A stretch of 64,000 nt of DNA from Ornithinimicrobium cavernae. GTDB taxonomy: Bacteria > Actinomycetota > Actinomycetes > Actinomycetales > Dermatophilaceae. Location: NCBI RefSeq assembly GCF_003121625.1, contig NZ_QDDJ01000007.1, positions 186,001 to 250,000 of the forward strand, given 5' to 3'. A model generated the notes under the pieces. The model was not told the origin of the DNA. It was given only the letters and a program-made list of their open reading frames with translations, and did no database searches. Position numbers and translations under genes: made by a program. Position 1 is the first letter of the stretch, and every line of letters starts with the position of its first letter. Positions 41,217 through 50,354 of this stretch are shown here, one piece after another.

Positions 41217-42802
41217 TGAGTGTCGCTGCCTACGGCTGGACCTTCCTGGCCATCTTTGCCGCCTTCATGGTCTGGATCGGCCTGAAGGGGATGACCAGGA
41301 CCGTCACCTCCGACGACTACGCCACCGCTCGCGGCTCCTACGCGGGGTGGGCCCTGGGGCTCAGCTACATGGCCGTCGTCGCCAGTGGCTCCACCTTCAT
41401 GGGGATCCCCGGCCTCGCCTACGAGTACGGGTTCAAGGCCGGGTACTACCCGATGCTCTACCCGATCGGCATCTACATCGGCACCATGGTGATCGCCCGG
41501 CGGCTCAAGCGTGCGGGTGACCGGTTCAGCTCCCAGACCGTCCCCGACTTCCTGGGAGACCTCTACCGCAGCCGCTGGCTGCGGGTCATCGCCGCCCTGG
41601 TGTCGATCTTCCTGATCTACTACCTGATGTCCCAGTTCGCCGCCTCGGGCCAGATGTTCGACGTGATCCTCGGCGTGCCCTACCGGTGGGGCGTCGTGCT
41701 GGCCGTGGTCCTGGTCATCGCCTACATGATCACCGGCGGTGCCCACGCGGACATCATCACCGATGCCGTCCAGGGCCTCTTCATGCTGGCCATCGCAGTG
41801 TTCATCGTCGCCTGCTTCGTGGCCGGAGTCGGTGTCGCGGGAGCGGGCCCCTCGGCGGTCAACGGCGCGCTCCCCGCGGAGATGCGCTGGGACGTCCACA
41901 CCGACCCGTCGGTCCCGACCTTCAGCTCCTGGTGGGTCCTGGTCCTGCTGCTCATCGCGCACCTCGGGTTCGTGACGCTGCCGCACCTGGGCAACAAGTT
42001 CTTCGCGCTCCGCGGGGGCGGCCAGGTGCGGCAGTTCGTCATCCTGTCCAGCGTCACGGGCCTGGTCGTCGGCTTCCTGTTCCTCGGCGGCATCCTCGGC
42101 CGGGCGATGGGCATCGAGACCGACAGCCCCGACGCCATCATCCCGCTCATGTTCCTGGAGCTCCTGCCGCCGTGGGGTGCCGCGGCACTGGCGATCGCCG
42201 TGCTCAGCGCGATCATCTCCACGGCCGACGGTCTGCTGATGAGCATCAGCCAGATCTTCGCCAACGACCTCTACCGCAAGACCTGGGTGCCCATGCGCGG
42301 CGGCGACCCCAACTCCCCGGAGGTCGACCGGCGGGCCCTGCTCATCGGCCGGGTCGGGATCCTCGTGACCGGTGTGGTGGCGGCGCTCGCGGTCTTCGAG
42401 CCGCCGAAGCTCCTCGCGATCCTGCTCTGGGTCGGGATCGGCGGCATCATCTCCGCGCTCACCGGACCCATGTTCGTGGGTCTCTTCTGGAAGGGTGCGA
42501 CGCCGTTCGGCGCCATCACGGCGGCGGTCGCTGCCTTCGGTCTGTACTTCGCCATCCACCTCGGTCCGCAGTTCGGCTTCTACGCGGGTGTCTACCCGTG
42601 GAACGAGAACCCGTTCGCCTCCACCGGCGTCGCGAGCATGCTCGGCGTGCTGCTCACGATCGTGCTCAGCCCGCTCGGCAAGGCGATGCCGGCCGAGCAC
42701 GTGGACGGTGTGCACGCCAACGAGACCGAGCAGGAGTGGCGGGGCACCTCCGACCGGCAGGTCCCCGTCCTGAGCCGCGAGGCGCGGACGGACCCGGCAT
42801 GA
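41216..42802 (+). CDS. Sodium:solute symporter (SSS family)
   Basis: A 528-residue membrane transporter with about 13 helices of the LeuT-like SSS fold. Recognisable parts are SDDYATARGSYAGWALGLSY near residues 32-51, SGSTFMGIPGLAYEYGF, the conserved ITGGAHADIITDAVQG, and AVLSAIISTADGLLMSISQIF, whose serines line the sodium site in this family. It imports an organic solute with sodium. The downstream dehydrogenases suggest an alcohol, aldehyde or carboxylated substrate, but the exact one is unknown. Confidence 0.93.
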   Translation: MSVAAYGWTFLAIFAAFMVWIGLKGMTRTVTSDDYATARGSYAGWALGLSYMAVVASGSTFMGIPGLAYEYGFKAGYYPMLYPIGIYIGTMVIARRLKRAGDRFSSQTVPDFLGDLYRSRWLRVIAALVSIFLIYYLMSQFAASGQMFDVILGVPYRWGVVLAVVLVIAYMITGGAHADIITDAVQGLFMLAIAVFIVACFVAGVGVAGAGPSAVNGALPAEMRWDVHTDPSVPTFSSWWVLVLLLIAHLGFVTLPHLGNKFFALRGGGQVRQFVILSSVTGLVVGFLFLGGILGRAMGIETDSPDAIIPLMFLELLPPWGAAALAIAVLSAIISTADGLLMSISQIFANDLYRKTWVPMRGGDPNSPEVDRRALLIGRVGILVTGVVAALAVFEPPKLLAILLWVGIGGIISALTGPMFVGLFWKGATPFGAITAAVAAFGLYFAIHLGPQFGFYAGVYPWNENPFASTGVASMLGVLLTIVLSPLGKAMPAEHVDGVHANETEQEWRGTSDRQVPVLSREARTDPA

Positions 42803-43389
42803 GTGTGGCGACGACGATGGTGCTGCTCGACGTTCCTCGGAGCCGAGAGCGGAGCATCGAGCTGGTGCGTCGGCGCTCCCTCGTCAGCGTCGTGCGCGAG
42901 CGGCTGGGGCGCGGTGACCCCTCCGTCGTGGACCGGGAGCTGTACTGGCCGATCGCCCTGGTCCGCGCCACGGCGTCCGGCACCGGTAGGCGGCAGTGGC
43001 GTGACCAGGTGCTCGGTGCGGTCGACCTGGTCAGCGGCCGGATCGGCATCGTCGACGTCGACCTGCCACCCACCCGCGAGCTGACGGCCGCGGAGGGTGA
43101 CCTGATCCCCGCACGGATGAGCAGGACGGTCGCCGAGCGACTCTGGCACGAGTGGTTCCGCGACCACACGGACCGCCGCCGCAAGCCGATGCGTCCCCCG
43201 GCCCTGTCCGTCGACCAGATCGAACGGGTGTGGCTGCCCAACCACCTGGTGACCGCCGGAGGGCGTCGCTTCCTGGTCGACCCGATGGTCGGCCGGGTCG
43301 AGGACCTGCGCAACGTCCCCAGTGTGGAACAACTGCTGAGTGACCAGACCGATCCCCGAACAGAAGGAGCTACGACATGCAAGGCGTGA
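42799..43389 (+). CDS. Unrecognised 196-residue protein inside the catabolic operon
   Basis: It starts by ATGA overlap with the symporter and overlaps the alcohol dehydrogenase start by 13 bases. The protein is soluble and mixed alpha/beta, rich in Arg. Notable stretches are RERSIELVRRRSLVSVVRERLGR, ELYWPIALVRA, a strand GRIGIVDVDLPPTREL, RLWHEWFRDHTDRRRKPMRPP and RRFLVDPMVGRVEDLRNVP. No cofactor, membrane or export motif is visible. Tight coupling on both sides says it belongs to the pathway. I do not recognise a family. Confidence 0.8.
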   Translation: MSVATTMVLLDVPRSRERSIELVRRRSLVSVVRERLGRGDPSVVDRELYWPIALVRATASGTGRRQWRDQVLGAVDLVSGRIGIVDVDLPPTRELTAAEGDLIPARMSRTVAERLWHEWFRDHTDRRRKPMRPPALSVDQIERVWLPNHLVTAGGRRFLVDPMVGRVEDLRNVPSVEQLLSDQTDPRTEGATTCKA

Positions 43390-44468
43390 CCACCGTTCTG
43401 ACCGCCCCCGGTGAGCTGGAGCAGCGTGAGTACGAGGTCCCCGAGGCCGAGGTCGGGGGTGTCGTGCTGGACATGATCCGGGCCAACGTGTGCGGGTCGG
43501 AGGTGCACATCCTCAAGGGGCACCATCCGCTGATCCAGCCGGGGTGCGTGATGGGTCACGAAGGGGTGGGTCGGGTCGCTCGCCTGGGTCAGGGTGTCAG
43601 CACCGACTTCGCCGGTCAGCCGCTGGCCGAGGGGGACCGGGTGGTCGCGACCTACTTCGAGGCCTGCCGGCGGTGTCCGCAGTGCAACCGGGGCGACTGG
43701 CAGCTGTGCGCCAACGCCTACGCCCGCTGGTCCAGCCCGGCGGACCAGGGTGCGCACTTCTACGGCACGTTCGGCACGCACTGGTCCCTGTCGGGCAACC
43801 AGTATGTGTACAAGGTGCCGGACAGCGTCACCAGCAAGGCGGTGTCGTCGGCGAACTGTGCGCTCTCCCAGATGGTCAGCGCCCTGGAGACCGGAAAGGT
43901 CCAACGGGGTGAGTCGGTCGTGCTGCTGGGTGCCGGTGGCCTCGGCCTGTGCGGTGCGGCCCTGGCCGCCGAGGCCGGGGCAGAGGTGTACGTTGCCGAG
44001 ATGGCACCCTCGCGCCTGACCAAGGCCGAGTCGTTCGGGGCCCACCACACGGTGGACCTGTCCCAGGCCGCCGACGGCGCGGGCCGTGTGGAGCTGGTCC
44101 GTGGCGAGGTGGGTGGCGCGGGTGCCGACGTGGTGATCGACCTGACCGGTGTGCCGAGCGCCTTCTCCGAGGGTGTGCGGATGGTCCGTCCCGGTGGGCG
44201 GTTCGTCTCGGTCGGCAACATCAGCCCCAACAAGTTCACCGAGTTCGACCCGGGGCTGTTCACCCGGTCCGGGGTGAGCATGCACGCCGTGATCCGCTAC
44301 CCGACGTACTTCCTGTCGCGGTCGGTGGCGTTCATCGAGGACACCCCGCACTACCCCTGGGAGGACCTGGTCGACGCCGACTACGAGTTCGGTCAGGCCC
44401 GTGAGGCGATCCAGGCCGCCGAGGACAGGACGGTGACCCGGGCGGCCCTGCTGATCAACGCCGAGTGA
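43377..44468 (+). CDS. Zinc-dependent alcohol dehydrogenase (MDR family)
   Basis: A 363-residue medium-chain dehydrogenase. Catalytic zinc ligands are Cys39 and His61-Glu62 (GHEGVG). The structural zinc loop has Cys97, Cys100, Cys103 and Cys111. The Rossmann motif is GAGGLGLCGAALA. A GGAG ribosome site lies inside the end of the previous gene. It is expected to oxidise the imported alcohol, with the aldehyde passed to the next gene product. Confidence 0.93.
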   Translation: MQGVTTVLTAPGELEQREYEVPEAEVGGVVLDMIRANVCGSEVHILKGHHPLIQPGCVMGHEGVGRVARLGQGVSTDFAGQPLAEGDRVVATYFEACRRCPQCNRGDWQLCANAYARWSSPADQGAHFYGTFGTHWSLSGNQYVYKVPDSVTSKAVSSANCALSQMVSALETGKVQRGESVVLLGAGGLGLCGAALAAEAGAEVYVAEMAPSRLTKAESFGAHHTVDLSQAADGAGRVELVRGEVGGAGADVVIDLTGVPSAFSEGVRMVRPGGRFVSVGNISPNKFTEFDPGLFTRSGVSMHAVIRYPTYFLSRSVAFIEDTPHYPWEDLVDADYEFGQAREAIQAAEDRTVTRAALLINAE

Positions 44469-44519
44469 CCTCGGTGCAGACTCGGAACCAATCCCCGACA
44501 TCCTGAGAGGCACCACACC

Positions 44520-45950
44520 GTGGAGACCACACAGTCGTTCATCAACGGCGCTTCAGTGGCAAGCGCCGACACCTATGACAACATCGACCCGGCCACCGGG
44601 CAGTCCCTGGGGCCGGTGGCCCGTGCGGGCGCCGGTGAGGTCGACCAGGCGGTCGCGGCGGCGGCTGCGGCCCAGCCCGCCTGGAACGCCACCCTGCCCG
44701 AGCACCGTGCCCGGGTGCTGACCCGGATCGCGGACCTGGTCGAGGCCAACGCCGAGGAGCTGGCCCGCCTGGAGTCCGAGGACACCGGCAAGCCGATCGG
44801 CCAGGCCCGCACGGACGCCACCGTCTGCGCACGGTACTTCCGGTTCTACGGGCACGCCATCGACTCCTACTACGGACAGACGATCCCGCTGGCCCCGGAC
44901 CAGCACGTCTACACCCGCAAGGAGCCATTCGGGGTCGTGGCCTCGATCGTGGCCTGGAACTACCCGATGCAGCTGCTGGCGCGGGCGGTGGCCGCCGCGA
45001 TCGCGACGGGCAACGCCACGATCATCAAGCCGGCCGACGAGACACCCCGCACGGCGGTGGCGATCGCGCGGCTGGCGATCGAGGCGGGCGTCCCGGCCGG
45101 GGTGTTCAACGTCGTGACCGGCATCGGTGCCGAGGCCGGTGCGGCCCTGACGGCCCACCCCGGGGTCTCGCACCTGGGGTTCGTCGGGTCGACCCAGATC
45201 GGGTCGACCATCGCGCACGCGGCGGCCGACCGGGTCGTCCCGACGGTGCTGGAGCTGGGTGGCAAGTCCGCCCAGATCGTGTTCCCGGACGCCGACCTGG
45301 ACACCGCGGCCACCTTCCTGACCAAGGCGATCCTGCAGAACGCCGGGCAGACCTGCTCGGCGGGCTCGCGGTTGCTGGTGCACCACTCGGTCCACCAGGA
45401 GCTGATCGCCAAGGTGGCCGACAACTTCGGCAAGGTCTCCATCGGTCGTGGCAGCGAGGACCCGGACCTGGGTCCGCTGGTCTCTGCCAAGCAGCAGGGC
45501 CGGGTCAGGACCATGGTGGAGGCCGCGGTCGCCGGCTCCGGTGAGGTCATCATCGGGGGCGGGGTGCCCGACGACGAGCGGCTGGCCGGCGGCGCGTACT
45601 TCGCCCCGACGCTGATCGACGGGGTCGACCCGACCTCCCAGATCGCGCAGGAGGAGGTCTTCGGACCGGTCCTGGCGGCCATGAAGTTCGACACCGAGGA
45701 GGAGGCCATCGCCCTGGCCAACGGCACCGACTACGCCCTTCTGGGCGCCGTCTGGACCAAGGACATCAGCCGGGCCCACCGGCTGGCGGCCGCCATCCAG
45801 GCCGGTCAGGTCTACGTCAACACCTACGGTGCCGGCGGAGGCGTGGAGCTGCCGTTCGGTGGGTTCAAGAAGTCCGGGTACGGGCGGGAGAAGGGCGTCG
45901 AGGCCCTCGACGCCTACACCCAGACCAAGACCGTCATCATCAAGCTCTGA
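44520..45950 (+). CDS. NAD(P)-dependent aldehyde dehydrogenase
   Basis: A 476-residue aldehyde dehydrogenase with catalytic Cys279 (GQTCSAGS), general base Glu245 (LELGGKS), the cofactor segment VAWNYPMQLLARAVAAA and EEVFGPVL. Sequence style is close to the betaine-aldehyde/broad-specificity group, but the substrate is not certain. It starts with GTG at 44520, 51 bases after the alcohol dehydrogenase, and is the last gene before a strong hairpin. Confidence 0.94.
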   Translation: METTQSFINGASVASADTYDNIDPATGQSLGPVARAGAGEVDQAVAAAAAAQPAWNATLPEHRARVLTRIADLVEANAEELARLESEDTGKPIGQARTDATVCARYFRFYGHAIDSYYGQTIPLAPDQHVYTRKEPFGVVASIVAWNYPMQLLARAVAAAIATGNATIIKPADETPRTAVAIARLAIEAGVPAGVFNVVTGIGAEAGAALTAHPGVSHLGFVGSTQIGSTIAHAAADRVVPTVLELGGKSAQIVFPDADLDTAATFLTKAILQNAGQTCSAGSRLLVHHSVHQELIAKVADNFGKVSIGRGSEDPDLGPLVSAKQQGRVRTMVEAAVAGSGEVIIGGGVPDDERLAGGAYFAPTLIDGVDPTSQIAQEEVFGPVLAAMKFDTEEEAIALANGTDYALLGAVWTKDISRAHRLAAAIQAGQVYVNTYGAGGGVELPFGGFKKSGYGREKGVEALDAYTQTKTVIIKL

Positions 45951-45959
45951 CCCAGCCAC

Positions 45960-45996
45960 ACCGGGCCGGCCACACCACCGGCGTGGCCGGCCCGGT
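45960..45996. terminator. Strong hairpin ending the catabolic operon
   Basis: Perfect 14-bp stem (left arm ACCGGGCCGGCCAC, 45960-45973; right arm 45983-45996) with a 9-base loop, 9 bases after the aldehyde dehydrogenase stop. There is no U-tract. Confidence 0.8.
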
Positions 45997-46043
45997 TGCT
46001 GCGGTGCGGGCTCGATGGTCGCACTCCCACTAGGGTGAGGCGC

Positions 46044-47522
46044 GTGCCGCAGCATGCCCCGTCATCGCGGACGGGCCGGTCGTGGCCGGTCCGGGTCCGG
46101 GTCATCGCGCTGGTCGTCGCGATGCTGACGCTCGGTCTCGTGGTGGCCGGCGCCGTGACGTTCATCGTGCAGTTCAACCAGCTCGACCAGCGCATCGACA
46201 GCGAGCTGCTCCAGGAGATCGACGAGGTCCGCGGCATCGCCGAGGGCGGTCCGCCCGGCAGCGCCGGTGACGTGCCGTACACCGACCTCCGTGAGCTCTT
46301 CGAGGCCTACCTCACCGTCTCGGTGCCGGGCGAGCACGAGTCGATGCTGACCCTTATCGACGGCACGACCGTGTTCATCCCCGGCGGTGAGCTCCCCTTC
46401 GAGCTCAACGTGCCCGAGGTGAAGCAGGAGGTGCAGCGGGTCTATGCGCCCGGCCGTGCCACCATCACCGACTTCACGCTGGACGACCACGAGCTGCGCA
46501 TGATCACCGCCTCCGTCGCGCTGCCCGGTGACACCCGCGAGGGCGTGGTCGTCGTCGCCATCGACGCGGGGGCGCAGCGTCGCGCGATCTGGAACCAGGT
46601 CGGCACCTACGCCCTCGTCGCGCTCGGCACGGTCCTGGTGACCGGCGCGACCGGCTACGTCGTCGCCGGACGACTGTTGCGCCCGCTGGCCGACCTGAGC
46701 CGAGCGACCGCCACGATCGACACCGAGGACCTCACCCAGCGGGTCGAGATCCAGGCAGCGGACAACGACGTCGCCCAGCTGGCGCACACCTTCAACCAGA
46801 TGCTCGACCGGCTCGAGGCCGGGGTCGCCGACCAACGGCAGTTCCTCGACGACGCCGCCCACGAGCTCCGCACCCCGCTGACCATCATCCGGGGCAACCT
46901 GGAGCTCATGGAGGTGGGTGATGCCGAGGACGTGGATCAGACCAGGACCCTCGTGCTGGACGAGCTGGACCGGATGAAGCGGCTCGTCGACGACCTGCTG
47001 CTGCTGGCGAAGTCCCAGCGCCCGGACTTCATCGAGTTCGCCCCCGTGGACGTGCAGCTGCTGGGTCGGGAGCTGCAGGACCGCGTCCACCAGCTGGGGG
47101 AGCGGACGTGGGAGACCGTCGCGACCGCCTCCGGCACCGTGCTGGCGGACCGGCAGCGACTGCAGCAGGCGGTGATCCAGCTGGCGGCCAACGCGGCCAA
47201 GTTCTCCGAGCCGGGCAGCAGGATCGAGGTCCGCCTCGACTGGGCGCAGCCGACCGCCGAGGTGATCGACACGCTGCCGTCACCGGCCCGCCGCTATCTG
47301 GTCATCACCGTCCAGGACCGCGGCACCGGCATCGCCCCGCGAGAGGTGGAGCGGATCTTCGAGCGCTTCGGGCGCAGCGAGGACCACCGGATGGTGGACG
47401 GGTCCGGCCTGGGGCTGCCGATCGTCGCCGCCATCGCACAGGGCCACCGTGGCACGGTGACCGTCGACTCGGCGGTGGGCGTCGGGAGCACCTTCCGCCT
47501 GTGGATCCCGGCCGAGATGTGA
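46044..47522 (+). CDS. Sensor histidine kinase (HAMP-HisKA-HATPase)
   Basis: A 492-residue kinase. Membrane helices at about 17-42 and 187-208 enclose an extracytoplasmic domain of about 145 residues rich in acidic side chains. HAMP (about 209-262), phosphoacceptor His273 in AAHELRTPLT, then ATP-binding motifs (QLAANAAKFSEPG, DRGTGIAP, GSGLGLPIV) follow. The start is GTG 46044. The kinase precedes its regulator, the reverse of the usual order. Confidence 0.92.
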   Translation: MPQHAPSSRTGRSWPVRVRVIALVVAMLTLGLVVAGAVTFIVQFNQLDQRIDSELLQEIDEVRGIAEGGPPGSAGDVPYTDLRELFEAYLTVSVPGEHESMLTLIDGTTVFIPGGELPFELNVPEVKQEVQRVYAPGRATITDFTLDDHELRMITASVALPGDTREGVVVVAIDAGAQRRAIWNQVGTYALVALGTVLVTGATGYVVAGRLLRPLADLSRATATIDTEDLTQRVEIQAADNDVAQLAHTFNQMLDRLEAGVADQRQFLDDAAHELRTPLTIIRGNLELMEVGDAEDVDQTRTLVLDELDRMKRLVDDLLLLAKSQRPDFIEFAPVDVQLLGRELQDRVHQLGERTWETVATASGTVLADRQRLQQAVIQLAANAAKFSEPGSRIEVRLDWAQPTAEVIDTLPSPARRYLVITVQDRGTGIAPREVERIFERFGRSEDHRMVDGSGLGLPIVAAIAQGHRGTVTVDSAVGVGSTFRLWIPAEM

Positions 47523-47532
47523 TGCTGGGGCC

Positions 47533-48198
47533 ATGGCTAACATCCTGATCGCCGAGGACGAGGAGCGCATCGCGCTCTTCGTCGCCAAGGGCCTCAAGGC
47601 TGCGGGATACCAGACGCACGTGGTGGGGGACGGCGTCAGTGCCCTCGAGCACGCCTCGAGCGGTGACTACGACCTGCTCGTGCTCGACGTGGGGATGCCC
47701 AAGATGGACGGGTTCACGGTGCTGCGGGTCCTCCGCACCCTCGAGCACCAGATCCCGATCATCATGGTGACCGCGCGCGATGCCGTGACGGACACCGTGG
47801 CGGGGCTCGAGGGTGGGGCGGACGACTACCTGACCAAGCCGTTCAAGTTCGAGGAGCTGCTCGCGCGGGTGCGGACCCGGCTCCGTCCCCGACCCGGCGC
47901 CCAGGACGCGACGGTCCTGAGCCACGGGAGCCTGAGCCTTGACCTGACGACGCGGGTCGCGACCGCCGATGACAAGCCGGTCGAGCTCTCCCCGCGGGAG
48001 TTCGCGATGGCCAGGGAGTTCCTGGAGCATCCCGGTCAGGTGCTCTCGCGGGAGCAGCTGCTGTCCCGGGTGTGGGGCTACGACTTCGACGGGGCCTCCA
48101 ACGTCGTGGACGTCTACATCCGCTACCTGCGCAACAAGCTCGGGGCCGCCCGCTTCGACACGGTCCGGGGTGTCGGCTACCGGCTGAAGGAGGTCTGA
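47533..48198 (+). CDS. OmpR-family response regulator
   Basis: A 221-residue regulator. The receiver has Glu-Asp-Glu at 8-10, phosphoacceptor Asp52 in LLVLDVGMP, and Lys in LTKPF. The winged-helix domain ends DTVRGVGYRLKEV. It starts 10 bases after the kinase. The direct repeat TCTCAT-N5-TCTCAT at 48233-48249, just past its stop, is a plausible target controlling the next gene. Confidence 0.94.
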   Translation: MANILIAEDEERIALFVAKGLKAAGYQTHVVGDGVSALEHASSGDYDLLVLDVGMPKMDGFTVLRVLRTLEHQIPIIMVTARDAVTDTVAGLEGGADDYLTKPFKFEELLARVRTRLRPRPGAQDATVLSHGSLSLDLTTRVATADDKPVELSPREFAMAREFLEHPGQVLSREQLLSRVWGYDFDGASNVVDVYIRYLRNKLGAARFDTVRGVGYRLKEV

Positions 48199-48222
48199 CC
48201 CGCATCGACCGGCGCACGGAAG

Positions 48223-48249
48223 ATGAGAATCTTCTCATGGACGTCTCAT
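48223..48249 (+). promoter_or_regulatory. Palindrome plus 11-bp-phased TCTCAT repeat
   Basis: ATGAGAA-TC-TTCTCAT (48223-48238) is a perfect inverted repeat. TCTCAT recurs at 48233 and 48244, exactly 11 bp apart. It is 34 bp before the start of the poly-Asp protein, in the position of a response-regulator activation site. Confidence 0.6.
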
Positions 48250-48282
48250 CGGCATACCAGATTCGCGGGTGAGACTGGCTCC

Positions 48283-48897
48283 ATGAAGTTGATCGCCTCG
48301 TTCGTGTCGCTGACCGTCGTCGCGGCCCTCAGCGCCTGGCTCTGGCTGGGCCAGGGCGCCTCCGAGGTGCAGACCGCCGGTGTCGAGGTCGTCGAGAGCT
48401 CCGGCTCCGCGGCCTCGGGTTTCATCGAGCCCCTCACCTCCGCCGACAACTCGGTCCTGACCGACGACTACGCCGCCGCCTTCGTCGGGCTGCAGGCCGT
48501 CCTCGACGTGTGGCACAACCAGCCGCGGGAGGTCATCTCCGACCCCGAGCTCCTCGCAGGTCTGGTGGCGGACGCACGGGAGGCCGCCGCGGCCGAGATC
48601 GCCGCGGTCGAGGAGAAGGCACGGCAGGAGGCCGCCGCCGAGCAGAAGGCTCGCGAGAAGGCTGCCGCCGAGGAGAAGGCTCGGCAGGAGGCGGCAGCAG
48701 AGGAGGAGGCCCGGGAGGAGGCGGCCCAGCCGCCCAAGGCGGTGTCGCCCCCTCCGGTCGCGCCGCCACCGGACGATGATGATGACGACGATGACGACAA
48801 CTCGGGTCCGGGTCACGACGACGATGACGATGACGACGACTGGGATGACGACGACGACGATGACGATGACGACGACTCCGGTCACGACGACGACTGA
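48283..48897 (+). CDS. Membrane-anchored or secreted protein with Ala/Glu coil and poly-Asp tail
   Basis: A 204-residue protein. An N-terminal signal/anchor (about residues 3-22) is followed by a short folded region to about 100, then a helical coil of EEKARQEAAAEQ-type repeats (about 100-148), a Pro hinge (PPPVAPPPD) and a C-terminal tail that is almost all Asp with a few Gly, Ser, His and Trp. The tail probably binds divalent cations such as Ca2+ outside the cell. It follows a two-component system and a candidate regulator box. The (GAC/GAT)n tract may vary in length by slippage. Confidence 0.85.
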   Translation: MKLIASFVSLTVVAALSAWLWLGQGASEVQTAGVEVVESSGSAASGFIEPLTSADNSVLTDDYAAAFVGLQAVLDVWHNQPREVISDPELLAGLVADAREAAAAEIAAVEEKARQEAAAEQKAREKAAAEEKARQEAAAEEEAREEAAQPPKAVSPPPVAPPPDDDDDDDDDNSGPGHDDDDDDDDWDDDDDDDDDDDSGHDDD

Positions 48898-48935
48898 CCG
48901 GAGGTCGCGCGGGGCCGCGTGAGCCGCTCCGGAGC

Positions 48936-48961
48936 AGCCCGGGCCCAGCAGGGCCCGGGCT
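48936..48961. terminator. Strong GC hairpin after the poly-Asp gene
   Basis: Perfect 11-bp stem (AGCCCGGGCCC, 48936-48946; complement 48951-48961) with AGCA loop. A second smaller hairpin (CGCGGA / TCCGCG, 48972-48987) follows. There is no U-tract. Confidence 0.65.
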
Positions 48962-49070
48962 GAGTCGTGTCCGCGGAATAGTCCGCGCGGCCGGACCCTT
49001 GAACCGAGCACGGGCAGGACAGGGAGGTCTGCGCCCTCCAGCCCACCTCCCGAACGCACGGAGCCTGCCC

Positions 49071-50354
49071 TTGACAACCACCCAGCCACTCTCGGCACCG
49101 ACTCTCGCGACGGCGCCGGGCCGGCGGTCCGTATCTCCTACCGTCGACGGACCGGACGAGCGACCGAGGGTCCCGCTGGGCCTGATCACCACCGCGCTCG
49201 TCGTCGGCGGGTTCGCCATCGGCACCACCGAGTTCGTCACGATGGGCCTGCTGCCCCAGATCGCCGGCGGCCTCGGTGTCTCGATCCCGACCGCGGGCCA
49301 CACGATCTCCTCGTATGCCGTGGGGGTCGTCGTCGGTGCGCCGCTGGTCGCCGTCCTGGGTGCCCGCCTGCCACGTCGCGGCCTGGCCCTGGTGCTGATG
49401 GCGGTCTTCGCGCTCGGCAACGTCGCGAGCTCGGTCGCCACCAGCTACGAGGCACTCGTGCTCGGCCGCTTCCTGGCCGGCCTGCCGCACGGGGCCTTCT
49501 TCGGCGTCTCCGCCCTCATCGTCGCCGCCTGCGCACCCGCCCACCAGCGCGGGCGCGCGGTCAGTCGCGTGATGCTGGGCATCCCGATCGCCAACATGAT
49601 CGGCGTGCCGGCCGCCACCTGGCTGGGCCAGGAGGTCGGCTGGCGCTCGGCATACTGGCTGGTCGCGGCGCTCGCCGTGGTGACCGTCGCCCTCGTCGCC
49701 CTCTGGGTGCCCAGGACGCCCGGCAACCCGCACGCCAGCGGACGCCGCGAGCTCGCCGCCCTGCGCAACCCCCAGCTGTGGCTGGCGCTGGCCGTCGGTG
49801 CGGTCGGCTTCGGTGGCATGTTCGCCATGTACTCCTACATCGCCCCCACCGTCACCGAGGTCACGGGCCTGGGCGAGTCCGCGATCCCGTGGTTCCTGCT
49901 GGCCTTCGGTGTCGGGGGTGCGGTCGGGAGCCTGGTGGGCGGGTGGCTGGCGGACTGGTCGGTCCTGCGTGGCCTGGTGATCAGCCTGGTCGGTATGGGA
50001 GCGGTCCTGGCCCTCTTCACCCTGACCTCCCAGTGGGCCTGGCCCGCGCTGCTGACCCTGTTCGCGTCCTCGGTCATGGCCTCGGTGCTCGTCGTGGTGC
50101 TCCAGCTGCGGCTCATGCACGTCGCCGGCGACGCGGAGACGATCGGCGCGGCCAGCAACCACGCCGCCCTCAACATCGCCAACGCCCTCGGCGCCTGGCT
50201 GGGAGGCCTGGTCATCGCCGCCGGCTGGGGCTACCAGGCCGCCAGCTGGGTCGGGGTCGTGCTCTCCCTCGGTGGCCTGCTGTTCCTGGCCGCCTCCCTC
50301 CTGCTGCACCGTGTCGACCGTGCGCGGGACGCGTCTGCGACCATGACCGCATGA
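49071..50354 (+). CDS. Major facilitator superfamily exporter (DHA1/AraJ type)
   Basis: About 427 residues with 12 membrane helices. Family signs are GTTEFVTMGLLPQIA in helix 1, VGAPLVAVLGARLPRRGLAL (the loop 2-3 motif) and a long helix with GRFLAGLPHGAFFGV. This fits the AraJ/YdhP-like sugar or drug efflux group. The TTG at 49071 is a best guess; a TTG at 48999 is also in frame. The stop overlaps the next ATG (ATGA). Confidence 0.88.
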   Translation: MTTTQPLSAPTLATAPGRRSVSPTVDGPDERPRVPLGLITTALVVGGFAIGTTEFVTMGLLPQIAGGLGVSIPTAGHTISSYAVGVVVGAPLVAVLGARLPRRGLALVLMAVFALGNVASSVATSYEALVLGRFLAGLPHGAFFGVSALIVAACAPAHQRGRAVSRVMLGIPIANMIGVPAATWLGQEVGWRSAYWLVAALAVVTVALVALWVPRTPGNPHASGRRELAALRNPQLWLALAVGAVGFGGMFAMYSYIAPTVTEVTGLGESAIPWFLLAFGVGGAVGSLVGGWLADWSVLRGLVISLVGMGAVLALFTLTSQWAWPALLTLFASSVMASVLVVVLQLRLMHVAGDAETIGAASNHAALNIANALGAWLGGLVIAAGWGYQAASWVGVVLSLGGLLFLAASLLLHRVDRARDASATMTA

